NCBI GenBank assembly: GCA_023953845.1
Contig: JAMLJC010000001.1
Span: forward strand, 4,226,501 to 4,290,500
DNA from: Rhizobiaceae bacterium
GTDB taxonomy: Bacteria > Pseudomonadota > Alphaproteobacteria > Rhizobiales > Rhizobiaceae
Direction of reading: 5' to 3'
Length of the DNA: 64,000 nt
The position numbers were made by a program, and so were the translations under genes. Of this stretch, positions 1-11,065 are shown piece by piece. Below the pieces are notes generated by a model. That model had not been told where the DNA came from. It made no database searches and saw only the letters and a list, made by a program, of their open reading frames with translations. Numbering within the stretch: the first letter of the stretch is position 1; each line of letters starts with the position of its first letter.

Positions 1-59
1 CAACCGCATATCCATTTGAAATGACGCGAGAATTTGCCATTGGATAAATGCCGGGAGCA

Positions 60-88
60 TTGGAACGGAGCACGGCATTCCTATATAA
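60..88 (+). promoter_or_regulatory. Candidate sigma-70-type promoter for gyrA
   Basis: TTGGAA at 60-65 is followed by an AT-rich hexamer, read as TATATA at 82-87 (16-bp spacer) or ATATAA at 83-88 (17-bp spacer). It lies about 35-60 bp upstream of the gyrA start. Seen by eye only; no transcription start is known. Confidence 0.35.
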
Positions 89-121
89 GAGGTCAGTGAT
101 TCCCTGAGATCGTGATCTATT

Positions 122-2866
<2,745 letters not shown>

Positions 2867-2885
2867 CAGGCCGCGGTGATGGCCT

Positions 2886-3029
2886 TCAACGCCAGCGCGA
2901 CGCACCAAAACCGTCGAAACGGCGCCGGTTTTCGTCGTTCCGGACACGCTGCGCCTCATCGTACATCGCGAACGCGGTGGCGATGAGCATCAGTACGGTC
3001 ATGGCGAGAGCGAGCATGTAAATCAGCAT
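2886..3029 (-). CDS. Small single-pass membrane protein (47 aa)
   Basis: Starting at ATG 3029, this frame encodes 47 residues: one hydrophobic helix (about residues 1-22, MLIYMLALAMTVLML onward) followed by a charged, Arg-rich tail ending GFGASRWR. An AGGAGA ribosome-binding site lies at 3038-3043 on the coding strand, 8 nt upstream of the start. That site is the main reason to believe the gene and to prefer this start over an upstream in-frame codon. The frame is convergent with gyrA and divergent from coaD. No family was recognised and no function is inferred. Confidence 0.55.
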   Translation of the reverse strand: MLIYMLALAMTVLMLIATAFAMYDEAQRVRNDENRRRFDGFGASRWR

Positions 3030-3203
3030 CGGCGTGATCTCCTGCACCAAGCAACGGCGTCGGCGGACTTTGGTTGCGTGTCTGGTGCTCACGACCTTGT
3101 GCCAGTGCGCGTGAATGAGCGCTGAGCCCATCGTTCATGTGCCGTTCATCGGGAGCGACAGGGCGAATTGCCTTTGAGGTTCGCGCCCGATAGAAGCAGC
3201 GCC

Positions 3204-3710
3204 ATGACAGATCGTATCGCCATCTATGCCGGCTCCTTCGACCCGCTGACCAACGGGCACCTCGATGTGCTCAAGGCGTCTCTGGCGGTGGCGGACCTGA
3301 TATATGCCGCTATCGGCATTCATCCGGGCAAGACGCCACTCTTCAGCTTCGAGGAGCGTGTGGAACTGATCCGCATGGCCTGCCGCGCGGAACTGGGCGC
3401 GAATGCCGACCGCGTGGAAGTGGTGGCTTTCGACGGGCTGGTCATCGATGCGGCCCGCAAGCACGGCGCCTCCATCATGATCCGCGGCCTGCGCGACGGC
3501 ACGGATCTCGACTACGAGATGCAGATGGCCGGCATGAACGAGACAATGGCGCCGGAACTGCAGACCGTGTTCCTTCCGGCAAGCCCTTCCGTGCGAACCA
3601 TTACCGCCACACTCGTCAGGCAGATCGCCGGCATGGGCGGTAACATCGAGCCTTTCGTGCCCGCAGTGGTCGCGCCCGCGCTGCAAGCGAAATTCCCCAA
3701 ACATTTCTAG
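3204..3710 (+). CDS. coaD: Pantetheine-phosphate adenylyltransferase
   Basis: Transfers AMP from ATP to 4'-phosphopantetheine to give dephospho-CoA, the fourth step of CoA synthesis; cytoplasmic. The 168-aa product starts MTDRIAIYAGSFDP and carries the nucleotidyltransferase TNGH motif at residues 16-19. It also has the conserved RGLRDGTDLDYEMQMA segment and a C-terminal TATLVRQIA segment matching the family's ISSTxVR region. Length fits the family (about 160 aa). ATG 3204 is preferred to an upstream TTG at 3168 because homologues begin immediately before the nucleotide-binding strand. The two cyclophilin genes follow closely on the same strand. Confidence 0.95.
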   Translation: MTDRIAIYAGSFDPLTNGHLDVLKASLAVADLIYAAIGIHPGKTPLFSFEERVELIRMACRAELGANADRVEVVAFDGLVIDAARKHGASIMIRGLRDGTDLDYEMQMAGMNETMAPELQTVFLPASPSVRTITATLVRQIAGMGGNIEPFVPAVVAPALQAKFPKHF

Positions 3711-3722
3711 GGAGAGACATTC

Positions 3723-4304
3723 ATGCGGTTCAGACAGTTTGCTCTTGCGTTTGCCCTGGTGGCCGCCTTTGCCGGCGGCAAGTCGTTTGCGGCTGAACCT
3801 GAAAACACGATGGTCGTCACGCTGAAGGACGGTGACGTCACGATCGCGCTGCGGCCCGACCTCGCGCCGCAGCATGTCGCGCAGATCAAGGCGCTCGTTC
3901 GCGAAGGCGCTTACGACAACGTCGCCTTTCACCGCGTGATCGAAGGGTTCATGGCCCAGACCGGCGATGTGCAGTTCGGCGACCTGAACGACGGCTACAA
4001 TGCGGATCGCGCAGGCACTGGCGGCTCGAACCGGCCGGACCTGCCGGCGGAGTTCTCGCAGGAACCCTATGTACGCGGCACGGTCGGCATGGCCCGGGCG
4101 CAGGACCCCGACTCCGCGAATTCGCAATTCTTCATCATGTTCGCGCCAAATCCGGGGCTCGACGGCCAGTATACAGTGGTCGGCAAGGTCGAAAGCGGCA
4201 TGGATGCCGTCGACAAGATCAAGCGCGGCGATCCCAACATGAACGGCGTGGTCGTCGACCCTGATCGCATGATCAAGGTGCGCATCGCGGCCGACGGCAA
4301 GTAA
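3723..4304 (+). CDS. Exported cyclophilin-type peptidyl-prolyl isomerase
   Basis: Catalyses cis-trans isomerisation of X-Pro bonds during folding. The 193-aa protein has a signal peptide (residues 1 to about 23, ending KSFAAE), so it should act in the periplasm. A single-domain bacterial cyclophilin follows, with the conserved FHRVIEGFMAQTGD block and SANSQFFI. A GGGAG ribosome-binding site sits just upstream. It is 12 bp after coaD and 23 bp before a cytosolic paralogue, so the two isomerases look like a tandem duplication specialised by compartment. Confidence 0.93.
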   Translation: MRFRQFALAFALVAAFAGGKSFAAEPENTMVVTLKDGDVTIALRPDLAPQHVAQIKALVREGAYDNVAFHRVIEGFMAQTGDVQFGDLNDGYNADRAGTGGSNRPDLPAEFSQEPYVRGTVGMARAQDPDSANSQFFIMFAPNPGLDGQYTVVGKVESGMDAVDKIKRGDPNMNGVVVDPDRMIKVRIAADGK

Positions 4305-4327
4305 ACGACAATCGAAAGGAAACTGGC

Positions 4328-4846
4328 ATGGCCGAGATCAAGGACCCGGAAAACGCGATCATCATGGAGACGACCAAGGGCAAGGTCGTCATCGAACTGT
4401 TCCCGGACCTGGCTCCCGGACATGTAGCCCGCATCAAGGAACTGGCGCGTGAAGGCGCCTATGACGGCGTCGTTTTCCACCGCGTCATCGACGGCTTCAT
4501 GGCGCAGACCGGCGACGTGAAGTTCGGCAAGACCGGCGGCAAGGATTTCAATCCGTCGCGGGCCGGCATGGGCGGTTCCAGCAAGCCCGACCTCAAGGCC
4601 GAGTTCTCCAATATGAATCACGGCCGCGGCACGTGCTCGATGGCGCGCGCGCAGAACCCGAATTCGGCTAACTCGCAGTTCTTCATCTGCTTCGAGGATG
4701 CCGGCTTCCTGAATCGCCAGTATTCGGTCTGGGGTCAGGTGATCGAAGGCATGGACAATGTCGACAAGATCAAGCGCGGCGAGCCGGTGAAGGACCCCGA
4801 CCAGATCGTGTCGATGAAGGTCGCCGCCGACGTCAAGGCGGCCTGA
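4328..4846 (+). CDS. ppiB: Cytoplasmic cyclophilin-type peptidyl-prolyl isomerase
   Basis: Folding catalyst of the PpiB type, 172 aa, without a signal peptide. It carries FHRVIDGFMAQTGD, the SANSQFFI active-site strand and a tryptophan loop (YSVWGQ) typical of cyclosporin-type isomerases. It closely parallels the exported copy immediately upstream, including the IKRG(D/E)P stretch near the C terminus. A GAAAGGA ribosome-binding site precedes the ATG. Probably co-transcribed with coaD and the upstream isomerase gene. Confidence 0.92.
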   Translation: MAEIKDPENAIIMETTKGKVVIELFPDLAPGHVARIKELAREGAYDGVVFHRVIDGFMAQTGDVKFGKTGGKDFNPSRAGMGGSSKPDLKAEFSNMNHGRGTCSMARAQNPNSANSQFFICFEDAGFLNRQYSVWGQVIEGMDNVDKIKRGEPVKDPDQIVSMKVAADVKAA

Positions 4847-4859
4847 GGCGACGGCGCAC

Positions 4860-5309
4860 ATGGCGGGGTTCATCTGGTCTCTGCTCGGCATCATGTCGGG
4901 CGCGTTCCTCGCCTTGCAGGCGCCCATCAACGCGCAGCTTTCGCGCAGTCTCGGTCTGCCGGTCGCGGCAGCCGGGCTCTCCTTCCTGTCCGGCGCGGTG
5001 GTGCTTGGCATCGTGACGCTCGTCATGCTGCGGACGCAGGGCATCACGCTCGACTGGCGCGCCCCGGCTCCGTGGACCTTCGTCACGGGCGGCGTGCTGG
5101 GTGCGACCTATGTCACGATCTCGATCTTCCTCGTCCCGAGGATCGGCGCGGCGGCGCTGATGGCGTTTCTCGTCGCAGGCCAGCTGATCGCCGGCATGCT
5201 GCTCGACCGCATCGGCTTCCTCGATATGGCGGTGCGCGAGATTTCCTTCGGGCGCATCGCGGGTGCTGCGCTGCTGCTTGCGGGAGCGCTGCTCATCCGG
5301 CTCTATTGA
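4860..5309 (+). CDS. DMT-family small transporter (YdcZ/DUF606 type)
   Basis: A 149-aa, very hydrophobic protein with about five predicted membrane helices. It begins MAGFIWSLLGIMSGAFLALQ and contains APINAQLS, a pattern seen in DUF606/YdcZ members of the drug/metabolite transporter superfamily. These are half-size transporters that probably act as dimers in the inner membrane; the substrate cannot be told from sequence. It lies 13 bp after the cytosolic cyclophilin gene, so read-through is likely. Confidence 0.75.
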   Translation: MAGFIWSLLGIMSGAFLALQAPINAQLSRSLGLPVAAAGLSFLSGAVVLGIVTLVMLRTQGITLDWRAPAPWTFVTGGVLGATYVTISIFLVPRIGAAALMAFLVAGQLIAGMLLDRIGFLDMAVREISFGRIAGAALLLAGALLIRLY

Positions 5310-5339
5310 GCGCGGGGGCAGATCAGGGAGAACGCCGGA

Positions 5340-5747
5340 ATGCGTGAATGGATGGGGCTTTGCGCTGGTATCCTTGCCGCGTCGACGGTCGCATTGACGA
5401 CCGAGGCGTATGCGACGGGAGAGATCTCCTGTGGAGGCGAGGGTGTCGGCATCGATCTCCTTGTCGGCCATCTCGACGTGCTGAGCATTGCACGCGCCGT
5501 GATAACGATCGGCGACAAGGAGTGGTCTTCCACGCCCGAGAGCTGGCCGGGAATCCCCATTGTCGTTGGCCAGGCCTTCGAGGACGAGAACCATCTGCTG
5601 GTCGATATCACTGACGACAATGTGGCGAGTATCATCGGCCGGTTGCGGGTGTTCAAGGCGACGGAGGGCGACCAGTCGGTGGTAGGCGGCGTCTTCACAT
5701 GGAAGGACCATGGTGCGTTCGTGGTCAATTGCTCCGAGCCGCGATGA
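5340..5747 (+). CDS. Hypothetical secreted protein
   Basis: A 135-aa protein with a probable signal peptide (residues 1 to about 25, cleaved near TEAYA|TGE), pointing to the periplasm. The mature part is small, beta-rich in appearance and slightly acidic. It has two cysteines, in ISCGGEG near the N terminus and VVNCSEPR at the C terminus, which could pair. No family was recognised. Its stop codon overlaps the queA start (ATGA), so translation is coupled to the queuosine genes, although nothing in the protein suggests a role in that pathway. Confidence 0.7.
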   Translation: MREWMGLCAGILAASTVALTTEAYATGEISCGGEGVGIDLLVGHLDVLSIARAVITIGDKEWSSTPESWPGIPIVVGQAFEDENHLLVDITDDNVASIIGRLRVFKATEGDQSVVGGVFTWKDHGAFVVNCSEPR

Positions 5748-6826
5748 AGGTTGACCTCTTCGACTTCGAATTGCCCGAGGATCGGATAGCCCTGCGCCCC
5801 GCCGAGCCGCGCGATGCAGCGCGACTGCTCGTCGTGCGGCCCGGAGAGGCGTTTGCCGACCGCATCGTTCGCGATCTGCCTGAACTTCTGTCGCCGGGCG
5901 ATCTCCTCGTCTTCAACGATACCAAGGTGATACCGGCGCAACTAAACGGTATGCGTCATCGCGGCGAGAACGCTGCGGCAATCGAAGCAACGCTGCACAT
6001 GCGGGTCGCGCCGGACCGATGGCTGGCCTTCGTCCGCCCGGCGAAACGGCTGAAGGTGGGCGACCGCATCCGTTTCGGGCATGGCGGCGAAGTGTGTTTT
6101 CTCGGCAAGCTCGACGCCGACGTGCTGGAGAAACGCGATTCCGGCGAGATCCTGCTCGGCTTCGAGATGTCCGGCGCCTTTCTCGACGAGGCACTGCACG
6201 CGGTCGGCCACATTCCGCTGCCGCCCTACATCGCCTCGAAGCGTCCGGAAGACGAGCGCGACCGTACCGACTACCAGACGGTCTACGCGCGCGAGGAGGG
6301 CGCCGTCGCCGCCCCTACCGCCGGCCTGCATTTCACGCCAGAGCTCTTCGCGGCGCTGGACGCCCGGGGCATCGAGCGCCGTTTCGTGACGCTGCATGTC
6401 GGCGCCGGCACCTTCCTGCCGGTGAAGACGGACGATACGGCCGACCACAAGATGCATGCCGAGACAGGCGAGATTTCGCGTGATGTCGCCGAGGCGATCA
6501 ACGCCGCGAAGACGCGCGGCAACCGTGTCGTCGCGGTAGGCACGACGTCGCTTCGGCTTCTCGAAAGCGCGGCGGCGGAGGATGGGCGGCTGGAGCCGTG
6601 GTCGGGATCGACCGACATCTTCGTCACGCCGGGCTACCGCTTCAGGCTGGTGGACGTGCTGATGACCAATTTCCACCTGCCGCGCTCGACGCTGTTCATG
6701 CTGGTTTCGGCATTTGCGGGCATGTCCCGCATGCGCGAGGCCTACAGGCATGCGATCGAAACCGGCTACCGCTTCTACTCTTATGGTGACGGAAGCCTGT
6801 TGTTTCGCGCGGAAGCGGAGATTTGA
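5744..6826 (+). CDS. queA: S-adenosylmethionine:tRNA ribosyltransferase-isomerase
   Basis: Transfers and isomerises the ribosyl moiety of SAM onto preQ1-modified tRNA to give epoxyqueuosine at the wobble base. The 360-aa product starts MKVDLFDFELPEDRIALRP, typical of QueA, and has the conserved APTAGLHFT and HVGAGTFLPV blocks. ATG 5744 overlaps the previous stop codon, and tgt begins on the last base of this gene's stop. The order queA-tgt puts the tRNA base-exchange enzyme and its downstream partner in one transcript. Confidence 0.96.
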   Translation: MKVDLFDFELPEDRIALRPAEPRDAARLLVVRPGEAFADRIVRDLPELLSPGDLLVFNDTKVIPAQLNGMRHRGENAAAIEATLHMRVAPDRWLAFVRPAKRLKVGDRIRFGHGGEVCFLGKLDADVLEKRDSGEILLGFEMSGAFLDEALHAVGHIPLPPYIASKRPEDERDRTDYQTVYAREEGAVAAPTAGLHFTPELFAALDARGIERRFVTLHVGAGTFLPVKTDDTADHKMHAETGEISRDVAEAINAAKTRGNRVVAVGTTSLRLLESAAAEDGRLEPWSGSTDIFVTPGYRFRLVDVLMTNFHLPRSTLFMLVSAFAGMSRMREAYRHAIETGYRFYSYGDGSLLFRAEAEI

Positions 6827-7956
6827 TGAGCGAGCAGTTCTCCTTCCGCCTGATCGCCACGGATGGCAAGGCGCGGCGCGGTGAGATCACCATGCCGCGC
6901 GGAACGGTGCGCACGCCGGCTTTCATGCCGGTCGGCACCGGCGGCACGGTCAAGGCGATGTATCTGGATCAGGTCCGCGACCTCGGCTCCGACATCATTC
7001 TCGGCAACACCTACCACCTGATGCTGCGCCCGGGCGCGGAGCGTGTGGCGCGCCTCGGCGGGCTGCACGAATTCGCGCGCTGGCCCTGGCCGATCCTGAC
7101 GGACTCCGGTGGCTTTCAGGTCATGTCGCTGTCGCAACTGCGCAAGCTCACGGAAAAGGGTGTCACCTTCCGCTCCCACATCGATGGTGCGCCCTACGAG
7201 ATGACGCCGGAGCGCTCGATCGAAATCCAGGGCCTGCTCGATTCCGACATCCAGATGCAGCTCGACGAATGCACGGCGTTGCCGGCCAGGCCGGAGGAGA
7301 TCGAGCGCGCCATGGAGCTTTCCCTGCGCTGGGCGGACCGCTGCAAGACGGCGTTTGGCGACCAGCCCGGCAAGGCGATGTTCGGCATCGTGCAGGGTGG
7401 CGACATCGCCTCGCTGCGGGTGAAATCCGCGCAGGCGCTCGCCGCCATGAACCTCAAGGGCTACGCCGTCGGCGGTCTGGCGGTGGGCGAACCGCAGGCG
7501 GTGATGCTCGACATGCTGGACGTCACCTGTCCGGAACTGCCGGAGAAGAAGCCGCGCTATCTCATGGGCGTCGGCACGCCGGACGACATCGTGAAGTCCG
7601 TGGCGCGGGGCATCGACATGTTCGACTGCGTGATGCCGACGCGGGCAGGGCGGCACGGCCTCGCCTACACGCGGCGCGGCAAGGTCAATCTGCGCAACGC
7701 CCGCCATGCCGACGATCCCCGGCCGCTGGACGAGGAAAGCGACTGTCCCGCCGCACGCGACTATTCGCGCGCCTATCTGCATCATCTGGTGAAGTCGCAG
7801 GAATCGCTGGGCGCCATGCTGCTGACCTGGAACAATCTCGCCTACTACCAGCGCCTGATGCAGGATTTGCGCGACGCGATCGAGGCCAGCGCCTTCGCCG
7901 ACCGCGCGGCCGCAATTTCGGAAGGCTGGGCGCGGGGCGATCTGCCGCCGATTTGA
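6826..7956 (+). CDS. tgt: tRNA-guanine transglycosylase
   Basis: Exchanges guanine-34 of GUN-anticodon tRNAs for preQ1; forms the queuosine pathway with QueA. The 376-aa product has the general acid/base Asp93 in LTDSGGFQVMS and the nucleophile Asp267 in IDMFDCVMPTR. It also keeps the QMQLDEC, GIVQGG and GGLAVGE substrate-binding blocks. The usual C-terminal zinc site (CxCxxC...H) reads ESDCPAARDYSRAYLHHL, so only the middle cysteine (Cys307) and the histidine remain; Ser305 and Ala310 replace the other two. I believe related rhizobial enzymes share this, so it is probably a clade feature rather than damage. ATG 6826 is preferred over TTG 6823. Confidence 0.96.
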   Translation: MSEQFSFRLIATDGKARRGEITMPRGTVRTPAFMPVGTGGTVKAMYLDQVRDLGSDIILGNTYHLMLRPGAERVARLGGLHEFARWPWPILTDSGGFQVMSLSQLRKLTEKGVTFRSHIDGAPYEMTPERSIEIQGLLDSDIQMQLDECTALPARPEEIERAMELSLRWADRCKTAFGDQPGKAMFGIVQGGDIASLRVKSAQALAAMNLKGYAVGGLAVGEPQAVMLDMLDVTCPELPEKKPRYLMGVGTPDDIVKSVARGIDMFDCVMPTRAGRHGLAYTRRGKVNLRNARHADDPRPLDEESDCPAARDYSRAYLHHLVKSQESLGAMLLTWNNLAYYQRLMQDLRDAIEASAFADRAAAISEGWARGDLPPI

Positions 7957-8025
7957 ACCGCGCAGCCTTTCATTTTCCCGATTCCTCTTCCATCTAGGCG
8001 GGCAGGAAAAACCGAGGGATTCGCA

Positions 8026-9522
8026 ATGCGGCTTTTCGGCCTCAGAAACGCGGCTTTGGGTCTGGCGCTGATCGCGGGCTTAAGCGTCACCGGCATCGCG
8101 GCAGCGCAGGACAGCGGCAATGTTCTCGGCGACATCATGCGCGAGTTGCTGCGTGGTTCCGAGGACGCGCCGACCGCGCCTGTCACGCCCGCCGAGCCGC
8201 AAAAGCGCGTTCCTTTCGGTCGGGAGGACATGCAGCTCTCCTTCGCGCCGCTGGTGAAGGCGACCACGCCCGCCGTCGTCAACGTCTATGCGACGCAGAA
8301 GCCCAAGGAATCGCTCTCGCCCTTCGCCGGCGATCCTTTCTTCGAGCAGTTCTTTGGCCGCCAGCTGCCGCCGCGCGCGCAATCCTCGCTTGGTTCGGGC
8401 GTCATCGTGGACCCCAGCGGGCTGGTGGTCACTAACAATCACGTCATCGCCAATGCAGACGAGATGAAGGTCGCGCTTTCCGACGGGCGCGAATTCCAGA
8501 GCAAGGTTCTGCTGAAGGACGAGTCGCTCGATATCGCGGTACTCAAGATCGACGCGCCGGAGCCGTTCCCGGTCGTCCCCATCGGCGATTCCGATGCGCT
8601 CGAGGTCGGCGATCTCGTGCTCGCCATCGGCAATCCGTTCGGCGTCGGACAGACGACCACCAGCGGCATCGTCTCGGCGCTGGCCCGCTCGCACATCGGC
8701 GTGTCGGATTTCGGCTTCTTCATCCAGACTGACGCCGCCATCAATCCCGGCAATTCGGGCGGCGCGCTGATCAATATGGGCGGCCAGCTCATCGGCATCA
8801 ACACGGCCATCTACAGCCGCAGCGGCGGCTCCATCGGCATCGGCTTCGCCATTCCGTCGAACATGGTTCGCGCCGTCGTGGAATCGGCGAAGAACGGCAA
8901 TGATTTCTTCGAGCGTCCCTATATCGGCGCGACCTTCGAGCCGGTGACGGCGCAGATCGCCGAGGCGCTCGGCATGATGAGCCCGAGCGGCGCGCTGGTC
9001 GCCTCGGTCGATGACGGCGGTCCGGCGGCGAAGGGCGGGCTGAAGGCGGGCGACGTCGTGCTGTCCATGAACGGCACCACCATCGAGCATGTGGATGCGC
9101 TCGGCTATCGCCTTGCGACGCAGCCGGTCGGAGCCACGGCCATGCTGGCGGTACTGAGCGGCGGCAAGCAGAAAGAGGTCGATGTGGTGCTCATCCGCGC
9201 ACCGGTCGGGCAGTCCAGCGCCGAGGTGACGATCGAGGGCGACAATCCGTTCGCCGGCGCCAAGGTGGCGGCGCTGTCGCCCCGCGTGGCGCAGAGGCTG
9301 CGTGTGCGTGCGGAAGGCAAGGGCGTCGCGCTGGTCGATATCGACCCTGCTTCGCCGGCCGCGCAGTTCGGCTTCCGGCCGCGCGACATCATCCGCGAGG
9401 TGAACGGGGTGGAGATCGATACGCCGGAGAAATTGCAGGAGGCCGCGTCGGCCGATCAGCGCTGGTGGCGCTTTACCGTGGAGCGCAACGGCCGCCTGAT
9501 AAAGCAGATGTTGCGTTACTGA
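8026..9522 (+). CDS. Do/HtrA-type periplasmic serine protease
   Basis: Quality-control protease/chaperone of the DegP/DegQ class. The 498-aa protein has a signal peptide (residues 1-27, ending GIAAAQ) and a trypsin-like domain with triad His139 (TNNHVI), Asp169 (DIAVLK) and Ser244 (NPGNSGG). Two PDZ domains follow at about residues 285-380 and 405-498. The second PDZ is short and ends at the protein terminus with RWWRFTVERNGR. It stands alone after tgt with its own leader; no sigma-E-like promoter was recognised by eye. Substrates are unknown. Confidence 0.94.
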   Translation: MRLFGLRNAALGLALIAGLSVTGIAAAQDSGNVLGDIMRELLRGSEDAPTAPVTPAEPQKRVPFGREDMQLSFAPLVKATTPAVVNVYATQKPKESLSPFAGDPFFEQFFGRQLPPRAQSSLGSGVIVDPSGLVVTNNHVIANADEMKVALSDGREFQSKVLLKDESLDIAVLKIDAPEPFPVVPIGDSDALEVGDLVLAIGNPFGVGQTTTSGIVSALARSHIGVSDFGFFIQTDAAINPGNSGGALINMGGQLIGINTAIYSRSGGSIGIGFAIPSNMVRAVVESAKNGNDFFERPYIGATFEPVTAQIAEALGMMSPSGALVASVDDGGPAAKGGLKAGDVVLSMNGTTIEHVDALGYRLATQPVGATAMLAVLSGGKQKEVDVVLIRAPVGQSSAEVTIEGDNPFAGAKVAALSPRVAQRLRVRAEGKGVALVDIDPASPAAQFGFRPRDIIREVNGVEIDTPEKLQEAASADQRWWRFTVERNGRLIKQMLRY

Positions 9523-9549
9523 GCGGCCGGCACGATATAGATCGCGACG

Positions 9550-9660
9550 CCGTCATCCTCGGGCTTGTCCCGAGGATCTACAGCCTTGCGAAAGGAAGCT
9601 ATGGCCGGCTTTCTTCACACGAGTGTTGGCAGATCCTCGGGACAAGCCCGAGGATGACGG
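9550..9660. repeat. Rhizobial-type palindromic intergenic element, copy 1
   Basis: A 30-nt arm at 9550-9579 is matched perfectly, in inverse, by 9631-9660, with a 51-nt spacer. Each arm is itself a hairpin: TCCTCGGG and CCCGAGGA flank a 5-nt loop. The whole can fold as one long stem or as two small hairpins. The same core recurs at about 57049-57070. It fills the gap between the Do-type protease and rarA. It resembles the mobile BIME/REP-like repeats common between rhizobial genes and may end transcription from both sides. Confidence 0.85.
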
Positions 9661-9689
9661 TGTGACCGGACTCAACGACAAAGATTTTT

Positions 9690-11000
9690 ATGGCCGATCT
9701 GTTCACCGTCGATGAACCGAAGAAAGCGCCGACCGGAAGGCCGCTGGCCGACCGGTTGCGCCCGCGCACGCTGTCGGAGGTCGTCGGGCAGGAGCATCTG
9801 ACCGGCGAAGATGGCGCCCTGACGCGGCTGATCGCTTCCGGCTCGCTCGGCTCGATGATTTTCTGGGGGCCGCCCGGCACCGGAAAGACCACGGTCGCGC
9901 GCCTGCTGGCCGGCGAAACCGATCTGGCCTTCGAGCAGATTTCGGCGATCTTCTCCGGCGTCGCCGACCTCAAGAAAGTGTTCGAGGCGGCCAAGCTCAG
10001 GCGCGCCAACGGCCGGCAGACGCTGCTGTTCGTGGACGAGATCCACCGCTTCAATCGCGCCCAGCAGGATTCCTTCCTGCCGGTGATGGAAGACGGAACG
10101 GTTGTTCTGGTCGGCGCGACGACCGAAAATCCGTCCTTCGAGCTCAATGCCGCCCTTCTGTCTCGGGCGCGCGTTCTCGTCTTTCACGCGCTCGACGAGG
10201 CTAGCATCCTGAAACTTCTTTCGCGTGCGGAGGAGATCGAGGGCAGGCCGTTGCCGCTGGACGAGGAGGCGAGGGCGGTCCTGCTGCGCATGGCGGACGG
10301 CGACGGCCGTGCTTCGCTCACGCTTGCGGAGGAGGTCTGGCGTGCCGCGCGTCCCGGCGAGATTTTCGACGCCGAGGGGTTGCAGCACGTCGTGCAGCGC
10401 CGCGCGCCAGTCTACGACAAGAGCCAGGACGGCCACTACAATCTGATCTCGGCCCTGCACAAATCCGTTCGCGGTTCCGACCCCGACGCGGCACTCTACT
10501 ATCTCGCCCGCATGTTCGACGCCGGCGAGGACCCGCTCTATCTCGGCCGCCGGTTGGTCCGCATGGCGGTGGAGGATATCGGGCTTGCCGATCCGCAGGC
10601 GCTCGTCATCGCCAACGCAGCCAAGGACGCCTACGACTATCTCGGCTCGCCGGAAGGCGAACTCGCCTTCGCGCAGGCCTGCGTCTATCTCGCCACCGCG
10701 CCGAAATCGAACGCCGTCTACACGGCGTTCAAGGCCGCGACTTCCGCCGCCAAGGAACATGGGTCCTTGCTGCCGCCCAAGCATATCCTCAACGCGCCGA
10801 CGAAACTGATGAAATCGGAAAGCTACGGCGCGGGCTATCGCTACGACCACGACGAGCCGGACGCGTTTTCCGGTCAGGATTACTTTCCGGAGAAGATGGG
10901 CCGCCGCACCTTCTACGATCCGCCGGATCGCGGCTTCGAACGCGAAATCCGCAAGCGGCTGGACTATTGGTCAAAACTGCGCCGCGAGCGGAATAGCTGA
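9690..11000 (+). CDS. rarA: Replication-associated recombination protein A (AAA+ ATPase)
   Basis: Clamp-loader-like AAA+ ATPase (RarA/MgsA/WRNIP1 family) that acts at stalled replication forks. The 436-aa protein has Walker A GPPGTGKTT at residues 60-68, Walker B LLFVDEIHRF near 111-120, and sensor motif GATTENPSFELN. The family's C-terminal tetramerisation region (DPDAALYYLARMF onward) is present. It starts at ATG 9690 shortly after the inverted repeat and ends 65 bp before crcB. Confidence 0.95.
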   Translation: MADLFTVDEPKKAPTGRPLADRLRPRTLSEVVGQEHLTGEDGALTRLIASGSLGSMIFWGPPGTGKTTVARLLAGETDLAFEQISAIFSGVADLKKVFEAAKLRRANGRQTLLFVDEIHRFNRAQQDSFLPVMEDGTVVLVGATTENPSFELNAALLSRARVLVFHALDEASILKLLSRAEEIEGRPLPLDEEARAVLLRMADGDGRASLTLAEEVWRAARPGEIFDAEGLQHVVQRRAPVYDKSQDGHYNLISALHKSVRGSDPDAALYYLARMFDAGEDPLYLGRRLVRMAVEDIGLADPQALVIANAAKDAYDYLGSPEGELAFAQACVYLATAPKSNAVYTAFKAATSAAKEHGSLLPPKHILNAPTKLMKSESYGAGYRYDHDEPDAFSGQDYFPEKMGRRTFYDPPDRGFEREIRKRLDYWSKLRRERNS

Positions 11001-11065
11001 ACTGGCTGGATTTTTGCCTCGTCAGGCGCATTGACGCTGCGCGGCGAAGACATAGAACGGCAAGC

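Noticed and set aside
5340..5743. Possible preQ1 riboswitch for queA-tgt
   Set aside because: queA starts inside the stop codon of the preceding gene, so there is no leader for such an element.
11001..11065. Possible fluoride riboswitch before crcB
   Set aside because: The 65-bp leader lacks the conserved crcB-motif sequence blocks and pseudoknot potential.
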